Shown here piece after piece: positions 1-8,400 of a stretch of 64,000 bases of DNA. Source of the stretch: Erythrobacter sp. BLCC-B19 (GTDB lineage: Bacteria; Pseudomonadota; Alphaproteobacteria; Sphingomonadales; Sphingomonadaceae); contig NZ_CP117516.1 of NCBI RefSeq assembly GCF_028621955.1, positions 828,001-892,000 of the forward strand, written 5' to 3'. Each line of letters starts with the position of its first letter. The first letter of the stretch is position 1. The notes beneath the pieces were generated by a model, which was given only the letters and a program-made list of their open reading frames with translations, did not search any database and was not told the DNA's origin. The translations under genes and the position numbers were made by a program.

Positions 1-424
1 AGGAGCATGGCCACCGGCCATGCGGGACAGAGCGCGCCCTCCGGGAACTCCCGCTCCGCTTGCACCCGCTCCTGATCGTCACCCGGATGGGCCGGGACTA
101 CAGGCCCGGTCCGCGCCAGCGGATAGAGCAGGTTGCCCGGCAGGGTAGCGCTCTGAACTGCTTGAAGTTATTGACCGTCAAGCGGCTTTGACGCGCGGGC
201 AGCAATGGTGCACATGAGCAGGCGCCAAGACCAAATTCGGACGATGTGAGGGCCCATGAGTTTCGCGCTTTTGCCGACACCCAACGAACTACATACCGCT
301 TAAAAGTATGAGAAAATCGACTCGAACTTGCATGGCCCGACTTATTGCCTGATGCAGTATCGCCTCTGCGGAATACGCTGCGGAAATCGCGAAGCAAGAG
401 CAGTATGGAACAAAGATTTTTGTA
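1..424. other. Left edge and upstream region of the methyltransferase operon
   Basis: No complete gene can be supported here. On the minus strand a frame open from about 167 to the window edge reads LARTGPVVPAHPGDDQERVQ and onward in a protein-like way, so the end of a gene lying to the left may be cut by the window, but it has no clear start and I do not recognise it. The part from about 180 to 424 is more AT-rich and presumably holds the promoter of the operon starting at 425. No convincing -35/-10 pair could be fixed by eye. Confidence 0.3.
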
Positions 425-1777
425 ATGCAGTCAGGAATCAATGCGCCAGTGAAAGCATATAACTTCGTTGATTTGTTCGCAGGATGCGGCGGTTTGTCGC
501 TCGGTCTTTCTTATGCTGGCTTAACAGGTCGCTTCGCAATTGAGCGTGACGCCATGGCATTTGAAACGTTCCGAATGAATTTTTTGGACAACCCGCCATA
601 TTCCATCGGCTTCAAATGGCCGAACTGGCTTGCGGCGAAAGCCTGGGACATCGAAGTTCTGCTAGATCAGCACAAGGACGACCTATTGAGTTTGCAAGGT
701 CAGGTCGATGTTTTGGCTGGCGGGCCACCCTGCCAAGGCTTTAGCTTTGCAGGGCGACGTGTCGAGGCCGACCCCAGAAACTCGCTTTTCGAAAGGTATG
801 TCGAAGTAGTCAGTGTGCTGCAGCCCCAAGCGCTAATTTTAGAAAACGTACCAGGAATGCGCGTGGCACATTCTAAAAAAAGTTCTGTCGATCTCGAAGG
901 GTCTAGAAAAAACAATCCTAGACCTCTATCCTACTATGATAAACTTGTCTCAAGTCTAGATAAGGAAGGCTATCAGATCGACGCGATGTTGGTCGATTGT
1001 TCGAGGTTCGGCGTACCTCAGCGGCGATCGCGATTGATTGCTATTGGTATTCGGAAAGACCTCTCCCCATGGATTGAGGGCGGGATATCACGTGTTTTCG
1101 AACTTCTTGAACAAGCTCGTGTTGCCCAGCTGGCAGAATTCAGACTTTCCGATTCAGTGAGCGCTAAGTCCGCTATTTCTGATCTCGAAATTGCTGGTCA
1201 TGAACTAATCGCAAGCACCGACCCCGACTTGTCGAGGCCCTTTCAAGAAATAAGCTATCGTCGCCCCAGAACGGCTTATCAAAAATTGATGCATGCAGGT
1301 CATGTCGGGCGGATGGATAGCATGCGACTCGCTCGACATCGCGACGATGTGCGCGATCGATTTGCGCGCATATTGGTTGAATGCCGCAAGGGTGTTCGGA
1401 TGGATGACGAGAGCCGAAAGACGTATGGGCTCAAAAAGCATCGGATCTACCCCATGGCTAGTGATGAGCCTGCCCCAACGGTCACGACCTTGCCTGACGA
1501 CATCTTGCACTACTCCGAGCCACGAATCCTGACGGTGCGAGAAACCGCCCGTCTCCAGTCATTTCCCGATTGGTTTAAGTTTAAAGGGAAGTTTACGACT
1601 GGAGGAGAGCGCCGAACAAAAGAGTGTCCCCGATACACACAGGTTGGGAATGCCGTGCCCCCCTTTCTGGCGCGTGCGATCGGCATGGCTATTCGCCAAC
1701 TTTTGGATGAGGTCGCCGTAGCGCGATCTATTTTCGATGAGGACGTAAGAAAACAGGCATCGGCGCGGGAGCGTTAG
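425..1777 (+). CDS. DNA (cytosine-5-)-methyltransferase
   Basis: The 450-residue protein carries the ordered motifs of C5-cytosine methyltransferases. Motif I is VDLFAGCGGLSLG (residues 15-27), motif IV is GGPPCQGFS (99-107) with catalytic Cys103, motif VI is ENVPGM (140-145), motif VIII is QRRSRL (199-204), and motif X near the C-terminus is QVGNAVPP. It transfers a methyl group from S-adenosylmethionine to carbon 5 of cytosine; the recognition sequence cannot be read from the protein. Length and motif completeness indicate an active enzyme. The next gene begins 9 bases after its stop and the two after that overlap, so it is the first gene of a four-gene operon. In that setting it probably marks self DNA for the downstream ATPase/nuclease proteins rather than acting as an orphan regulator. 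No strong ribosome binding site precedes the ATG. Confidence 0.93.
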   Translation: MQSGINAPVKAYNFVDLFAGCGGLSLGLSYAGLTGRFAIERDAMAFETFRMNFLDNPPYSIGFKWPNWLAAKAWDIEVLLDQHKDDLLSLQGQVDVLAGGPPCQGFSFAGRRVEADPRNSLFERYVEVVSVLQPQALILENVPGMRVAHSKKSSVDLEGSRKNNPRPLSYYDKLVSSLDKEGYQIDAMLVDCSRFGVPQRRSRLIAIGIRKDLSPWIEGGISRVFELLEQARVAQLAEFRLSDSVSAKSAISDLEIAGHELIASTDPDLSRPFQEISYRRPRTAYQKLMHAGHVGRMDSMRLARHRDDVRDRFARILVECRKGVRMDDESRKTYGLKKHRIYPMASDEPAPTVTTLPDDILHYSEPRILTVRETARLQSFPDWFKFKGKFTTGGERRTKECPRYTQVGNAVPPFLARAIGMAIRQLLDEVAVARSIFDEDVRKQASARER

Positions 1778-1786
1778 GGGGACGTA

Positions 1787-3898
1787 GTGACGGAAGAAAA
1801 CATCGCAGCGCCATATCCGGCGCAGCTGTTGAATTGGGCGGGCAACCGTTCTGGCGGCGTCCGCCGTCTCTTTGATAGTACAAGCGGGCGCCCAGGTGGA
1901 GCGGTGTTTCAGACGAACCTCCTGCACCGCCTCAGGTCTTGGGCTGAATCTATCGCTGCAGGAGGGCACGACGTTCCGCGAATACTGCTGCTGGTAGGAG
2001 GCCCAGGAAACGGAAAGACTGAAGCGATTGAGTCAACTGTCGGCTGGATCGATGAGGCCCTTAGCGCTCGAGGCGCGCTCAACGATGCATTCCGAAAGTC
2101 ATTTCTGCCGAGCGACGGCGCCGCTGTGCCAAGACTGGTTCGTGTCGATGTCCATACTGAAGGGTTGTCATCAAGACCGCTAACGTTGTCCCTTGTTCAG
2201 GATGCGTCAGCGGTAGTTGGCTCAAGCGGGAAACAGGCATCACAGCTATTGCTGGACGAGCTAGACGCAATTCAGAGTAAGGGAGCGAAAGAGGCATACC
2301 TTTGCTGTGTGAACCGCGGCATACTTGACGACGCCTTGATCGAGGCCATCGACACTGATCGAACCAACATCCGGCGTTTACTTGAAGGTGTCACACGAGC
2401 GGTGAGCCTAGCTCCCGATGCACCGTCCTGCTGGCCGTTGGCAGGTCATCCCGAAGTTGCTGTCTGGCCAATGGATTCGGAGTCTCTACTGCGCGCTCCG
2501 GCAGCAGGCGGAGAGGTGCCTGCGAGGGCAGTATTGCAAACCGCACTGGATGAGCAGCAATGGCCGGAGGCGGGCTCATGCGCAGCCGGCACCGCATGCC
2601 CCTTCTGCGGGAGTCGGGAACGCCTTTCGCGCGACCGCGAGCAGACATCGTTCCTTCAAATCTTGCGGTGGTTTGAGGTGGCTAGTGGCAAACGCTGGAG
2701 CTTCCGCGATCTTTTCTCACTAATGTCCTACCTTTTGGCGGGACACAGAGTCTCCTCACGAGAGGCGACCCTAGATCCATGCGAATGGGCAGCAAAGCTT
2801 GTCCAAAAGGACGCGATTGCCCAGCGCGGCGGCAAGCCATCAAAGGACCATTCAACAGCCATATTTGACTTGGTTGCGTCACAATATCAGCATGCGCTTT
2901 TCCACAAGTGGGATCGAGATGCGGGCCCTTCACTGCTGCGTGAGATCAAGGAGCTTGGGCTAGATGACGACAACACTGCAATGGGATTGCAGTGGTTTCT
3001 TTCATCGCGGAGGACTTCTTACTTGCCGGCGATGATAAGCAGTTCGCTTGAAGGTATCGCGGAACTTCTGGACCCAGCCCTCACAGACCCTAACATTGAA
3101 GTTCAAGCCACTAACAACAACAGCTTCGCGCTACGCGAGCTCGACGTTCGTTTCAGTCGTTCGGTTACTGAGGGCCTTGATTATATTCGAAAATATCGAA
3201 TTCTCTCGAAGATAGAAGTCGAATTGATCGAGAGATTGGCCAAACTTGACGCAGACCTGTCTATTGGCGCGATACGCCGGAGACGTCCTGCATCCGCTTC
3301 AAATGTCCAACGCTTCATACGAGACTTTGCGGGCCGCCTGACCAGGCGCGCGCTCGGCACCAAGGCGGCTGGAGTGCTTGACGCAGCGATCCTTGCAGAC
3401 TTTCAGCGGGTCATCGAGGATGCTGCGGGGGACGACTTATACGACGTTGCTCAGGAAGTACGGCAGTTGCTCAATCACAACCAAGACTTCGAGATTTCGC
3501 TCACCACGACATTCGGCCAACCACTGCCTCCTTCGATCCGTCGTGCGACACTTGTCGTGCCCTCTCGCCCCGTGCAGCCGCTAGAGGGGGATAAAGATGG
3601 CCGACCTGCTTCGCCGATTTGCTTCCTGCGAGTGGGTGACAGCAAATCGAGCCAACCAATTGCGCTAACCTATGACCTCTTCAAGGCTGTGAAAGAACTC
3701 GAAAAGGGAATGTCCGTAGCATCCCTGCCTCGGTCTGTGCTCGCGCTGCTCGATACGACACGAGCGCGCTTGTCAGGTCCAATTGTTAGGGACCGGCTCG
3801 TCCTAGATCAGGCACGGATCCGGATCGGCACAAGCGGGCAGGAGGTTGTTCAGCGACGTGCGGGATTTGCTTCTCGCAAGGAAGGCACTGGCCGATGA
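1787..3898 (+). CDS. P-loop ATPase, DndF/DptF-like restriction component
   Basis: The 703-residue protein starts at GTG after a purine-rich AGGGGG stretch, 9 bases beyond the methyltransferase stop. A Walker A motif GGPGNGKT lies at residues 71-78. Possible Walker B candidates are LVRVDVH (about 117-123) and LLLDELD (about 154-160). CCVNRGIL near residue 173 looks like a sensor strand. A cysteine cluster at C265, C271 and C274 (CPFCGSRE) could bind a metal. By its place before an unknown about 500-residue protein and a giant HerA/FtsK-type ATPase with a nuclease-like site, it resembles DndF (DptF), the NTPase of the phosphorothioation-dependent restriction set DndFGH. That homology is inferred from gene order, size and motifs, not from an alignment. 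A generic AAA ATPase of an unnamed defence system remains possible. Its stop overlaps the next start as ATGA. Confidence 0.6.
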   Translation: MTEENIAAPYPAQLLNWAGNRSGGVRRLFDSTSGRPGGAVFQTNLLHRLRSWAESIAAGGHDVPRILLLVGGPGNGKTEAIESTVGWIDEALSARGALNDAFRKSFLPSDGAAVPRLVRVDVHTEGLSSRPLTLSLVQDASAVVGSSGKQASQLLLDELDAIQSKGAKEAYLCCVNRGILDDALIEAIDTDRTNIRRLLEGVTRAVSLAPDAPSCWPLAGHPEVAVWPMDSESLLRAPAAGGEVPARAVLQTALDEQQWPEAGSCAAGTACPFCGSRERLSRDREQTSFLQILRWFEVASGKRWSFRDLFSLMSYLLAGHRVSSREATLDPCEWAAKLVQKDAIAQRGGKPSKDHSTAIFDLVASQYQHALFHKWDRDAGPSLLREIKELGLDDDNTAMGLQWFLSSRRTSYLPAMISSSLEGIAELLDPALTDPNIEVQATNNNSFALRELDVRFSRSVTEGLDYIRKYRILSKIEVELIERLAKLDADLSIGAIRRRRPASASNVQRFIRDFAGRLTRRALGTKAAGVLDAAILADFQRVIEDAAGDDLYDVAQEVRQLLNHNQDFEISLTTTFGQPLPPSIRRATLVVPSRPVQPLEGDKDGRPASPICFLRVGDSKSSQPIALTYDLFKAVKELEKGMSVASLPRSVLALLDTTRARLSGPIVRDRLVLDQARIRIGTSGQEVVQRRAGFASRKEGTGR

Positions 3899-5406
3899 CA
3901 CTCGAAAAATTCCGAGACGATCCTTGGCGAAACTCGCACCGCGCGTATCAAGACTCGGCTCTCGCGATGTCTCCTGCTCCTGAATATGCGAGCTCGGAGG
4001 TCATTCTTTCGTCGCTATACCGGCATATTGGACTTGAAGGAGCGTCCGAGCGAACCGTGCCGCAAAGTGGACGCGAGCTAGACAGAACGGTGCAGAAAAG
4101 TCGCGACCGCTCAAGGAAACCCGACGCTGCTGCCATGGATGCCGACACATTTCATATGATGCTGCATGCAGTGCTCGAGAGTCCCAAGCTACCGAACCAG
4201 TCATCAAAGCGCTTCGTGCAAGTGACGCCCTTGGTACCACAAGCCGCAATCTTCTCGGGTTCGGCCCGGCTGAGCAGCAATTCTTGGCCAGCAGGATCAT
4301 TGATCCGGCGCATGGTTTGGTTGGGATCGCCAAATAGCCAGTCGGCGGTCGCAATGTGGCAAAGGCTGTTCGATGCTTTAACCGTCACCGAAACCGATGA
4401 TGTTTTTGCTCGTTTTCTCCAATCTGAAATCGAAGCGTGGTCTCCCACCCCCAAATGGGCACCAGTCGATCCCGAAGAACAACCACTACTCGATCCATTG
4501 GACGCGAGAGGGCTAAGTTATCCGGCAAAGCGCTTCGTTCGCGATCTAGATGCCGTTATCGCTGCTAAGGGATCCATGACGCGGCGACAGTGGACGAGCC
4601 TGCTCGAAGCCATAATCAGGCTGGCCTCCGTGGCACACGTTGCATGGCTGTGCGATGTCCACGCCAAATCGTGGGAATGCATCCGCGCGGCAATGAAAGG
4701 GGTCGGGCCAGCGGACGAAGAGGAAGTCAGGGCAACAATCTTCCCAAGGTCATTCGACTTCCTCTCCTATGGAGATCGAGCCTTGCCTGGGATCAAGGAC
4801 CGCGCTTCGGCTTTCCTCCAAGCACGCCTTGGCATTAATGCAGCTTTATGGGCGCTAGAGGCGATTGGCGTTGAACCCAATTCGATCTCATCGTCTAAAG
4901 CCATCGCCGAAGTTTGCCATCAATTGAGAGAGAATTCTGACGCGCTCGCTTCCCTGAAGATTAGCCACATCATGAGTGAGGTGGACGAGCGAGAAACCCG
5001 AGCCCTGCTTTGCAAGAAGGGCATCGGGTCAAACATTATGGAATTTGCACGACATGTCCTCGGGCAACGACAGGCTGCTAATCCTGTACTGCGTGGCTAC
5101 GATCAAGGCTTTGTGCTCCGCAAGCGTGGCACGCACAATTCAAGCCCCTGGGTGGTGGGCCTCGGGCCGGTCAGCGTTCTCGCACTCGTTCATTGCGCGC
5201 TTGCGGGAACCACAGGACCGAGGTCGGTCCGGCGGCTTACGCAGCATCTTGGTGGCTATGGGGTAATTGTGGATTATCAGGACATCCCAACAAACGATCT
5301 CGGTCACCAGCTGAGGATGTTGGGTCTAGTGCTAGATAGCCCCGACGCTGAGAGCGGAATGCTACTCGTGCCACCATTCCCTAACGCTCAGGAGGAAGCG
5401 GCATGA
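3895..5406 (+). CDS. Unknown protein between two ATPases, DndG/DptG-like by position
   Basis: The 503-residue protein has no motif I can name. It lacks a signal peptide and membrane segments. The C-terminal part (about residues 415-495) alternates short helices and strands, with LGPVSVLALVHCALAG followed by RSVRRLTQHL and a turn before YGVIVDYQDI, which could be a winged-helix fold. It overlaps both neighbours by four bases (ATGA at each end), so its synthesis is coupled to that of the two ATPases. It sits where DndG (DptG) sits in DndFGH operons and has a comparable size. Assignment by position is inference; nothing in the sequence proves relationship. Confidence 0.5.
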   Translation: MTLEKFRDDPWRNSHRAYQDSALAMSPAPEYASSEVILSSLYRHIGLEGASERTVPQSGRELDRTVQKSRDRSRKPDAAAMDADTFHMMLHAVLESPKLPNQSSKRFVQVTPLVPQAAIFSGSARLSSNSWPAGSLIRRMVWLGSPNSQSAVAMWQRLFDALTVTETDDVFARFLQSEIEAWSPTPKWAPVDPEEQPLLDPLDARGLSYPAKRFVRDLDAVIAAKGSMTRRQWTSLLEAIIRLASVAHVAWLCDVHAKSWECIRAAMKGVGPADEEEVRATIFPRSFDFLSYGDRALPGIKDRASAFLQARLGINAALWALEAIGVEPNSISSSKAIAEVCHQLRENSDALASLKISHIMSEVDERETRALLCKKGIGSNIMEFARHVLGQRQAANPVLRGYDQGFVLRKRGTHNSSPWVVGLGPVSVLALVHCALAGTTGPRSVRRLTQHLGGYGVIVDYQDIPTNDLGHQLRMLGLVLDSPDAESGMLLVPPFPNAQEEAA

Positions 5407-8400
5407 GCCGATTGGCGACGATCATTGCCGAAATCGTTCGAGATAAACTGGCGCAGGCACCTGATGAGGCACGCGGCGAAATCCGACTAATCTTCCATGG
5501 CCCTCAGCGAGAAATCTTGGATCAAGTCTTTCTCGAGCTGACCGCGGACTCCGCTGAGAATCATGGCGTGCCGATCTTATTGCAGCTGCCGATCTTACCA
5601 GAAGGCCAAGAAAATCCAGCAATTGGCGTCTCAGGCTACTGCAACGATACGCACCTGCTCAATCTGCGGAATTCACCAGCACAGCCGACATTCTTGGCGT
5701 TAGTCCCTCCGGGCCAGCACAGCATGCGCTCCGTCACGTCGACCACCGACGAATTTGGAGTCTCTGCCGTTAACAATGGCGGCAACGTGCCCTTCGAAGA
5801 TTGGTGGGCCGATGAGTTCGTCCAACATTTGGTTAGCCTAGCCATCCGCCAAGCAGGTATTCCTCTCCAGCAGCAAGACGAGGCTCGCTCCCTGATCGGC
5901 AAGGCAGCCGCAGCTGCGGATGAGATGGACCAGCGAAAGCATGAGCGTTCGGCTGTTTGGCGACTTCTAGCACGCTTGTTCTCGATCGAATCAGGGCTGC
6001 ACGGCCTTGGTTCTGGAAGCTTGATTAGTCTAGCTTGCGGGGCGCCTCCGACGCGCGATGGCTCGATTTCATCGCGCGAGCAGATGGCCATTCTGGAGAA
6101 AATTGCTGACGCAATGTCCGATGGCTTTGCCCCCGGTATCCGCCGCGCCCAAGACAATGCCGACGAGGAAGACATTCGTCACCTCGAAGCGTTTCTGGCA
6201 CATCTAAAGGAAGCATGTGATCTTCCGACCGCGTTCGAAAGAGCGACAAGTGCCTTTTATGCACCCGAAAATGGATCGACGGTGCCCCCTCCACCTGATT
6301 GGTGGCGCGGACTGACGACCGAGAAGTGGTCCGAGCTTCTTACCGAGGAAACTGTCGCCCAAGGCGACATCCGTATGGGTTGCACCAACAGCCTCATCCC
6401 TACTGGGAAGGGAATGCCGGTGCTTGTCGAAAGCAAAGTCGCTCTTTCATTCGAAACAGTAGGACCAGACGCCACAGGCACAGTCGTCTGCATCGATCGC
6501 GGCAAGAACAATAGGCTCGGCGAAGTAACTGTCGGCGAAGAGGAGGCCATATTCGTAGATGGTACTCCACCCATCCACAAAGCACCCATCCGCTATTCCG
6601 CTACGGCGGACGGATTCAAGCCGGGAGCGATCAAGGTCATTTCGCTAGCGAGCTGGCACGCTGGAATCTTTGTCACCTGCAGACTGGCTAAGAAACTAAC
6701 GCCGCCCAAGAAGCCTACTGGTCGCGTTAGAGGTGGCCCAGACCTCGTTACGACCTTAAACGTGCCGGGGAGTGGCCGATACGAGCTGCTGATCTTCACT
6801 TCCCCAGGAGTTGAACTGGACGAAACGGCCATAGGCACCTTGGAAGATGGGCAAGACCGCGAAGATGCTCGCCAAACGCTTATGGTCCGACCCGTACGGG
6901 ATGGCTTCCATCAGCTAGAGATCGAAGCCGAGACAAACTATCAAGCCGATATCAGTTTCAGGCGAACTGCTGCAGACGGTTCTGAAACACACGGTACATG
7001 CCGAGTGCTCGTCACTGTTGAAGACGTGGTGGAGCAGGGCTGCCGAAGCGAGTTCGAACGCCTCATTCGCGCAAATCGCCGTGTGATTGAGCCCTCAGAA
7101 GCCAAACCTGTCGTGCAGCTCAACCGTAGTGCCCGATCCTCTAGCCTTCAGGATTGGATGCTATCGGAGGAGTCCGTTGGCCAATCCTATCTTCCGATCG
7201 TGCTGGCTGACGATTATGTCGATGCGTGGGTGCAGCCGAATTGGAGTCAGGACAACGGCCCTATCTTCTCCCGAGGACGGTTTCTGCAGGATCCCCGTCC
7301 GCTTGCTTCTGAGTTTATTCCGCCAGCAGGGTTTGTTGAGGCGCGTCAGAAATTGGCAGCCCGCGTCCGAGGTAGCGGCGATCAAAACGGACTCGTCGAG
7401 TCCGCTGAGCTCGGAAAATGGCTTGCGGCCGACCAAGATTTTCGCGCTCTGGTCGAGCAATATTTGGATTCCTATCAGGCATGGCTCGCCGCCGAGCCAG
7501 ATGTTGCGTGTTGGGTTGACGTAGCGGTTGTGACCTCACTTGAGGACGATCGCAGAACCATATCGCGTGTTCCTGACGCTATACTGCTTTCCCCGCTTCA
7601 TCCGGTCCGGATTGCCTGGCACGCGGTTGCGCAAGGGGTTCTTGTCGAAGCTGAAGCGGGCGGCAATCCCTGTCCCGCAGTTAGCGTCCTCGACCCGGAT
7701 TGTGTGCCAGACCTCATAACCCTTTCGTTGCGTTCGCCGGGAGGAATCGAGAAGGTCGACTTCCTCGCGGTTGAGAATGGCACGGACTATTGGTCAGTCT
7801 TGTGGAACGGCGATCGGCTTGGGCGACTTCCCAGTCGTTCCAGACTTGCGCCGTTTGGTGACGGGTTCGGCATCTCGGTCGGTGGTATTTCGGTCGGTTT
7901 CAGCGCGGCCCAAGTCGGCAGGGCCCTTGAGGACGTCTCTGGACTTTTGGCCGCCAAGCCCGTCGTGGGCGTTGTTGTAGCAAGTGCAGGCGGGACAACG
8001 GATGCCTGCAACGAAGGCCTCATTGAATGGTGTTCTAGCAAGTATCGCGATGAAGACACCCGTACACTGCGTCAGGCTGCAGGTCCTCGGTTCATTGAAA
8101 TTTATGACCACCGCGACGGCGAAGCCAAACCAGACGACGCTACCATCGCCAACTTGGCAGAAGATACGCGCAACGGCGTGCGCTGGTTTGTCGGTCAGCC
8201 AGCCAACGCGCAGCCAGATCTAGGCATCATAGCCCAACTCGACATGTCTGAACCGAGCGCTGCGCAGGTGGAAGGCCGCTCACCCTTGGGACGAGGCGGA
8301 CTACTCCGGCATCGTATCCGCCGCCAGCTTCCGGGAGCTTTCCTAAGCGAGACCAGACAAGCATTGCCTTCTGCTGCATCGGGAGATGTTCTGGCCGACA

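Noticed and set aside
98..397. Minus-strand 99-codon frame at the left edge
   Set aside because: Arg/Ser-rich, no ribosome binding site, no motif, and it occupies the likely promoter of the methyltransferase operon.
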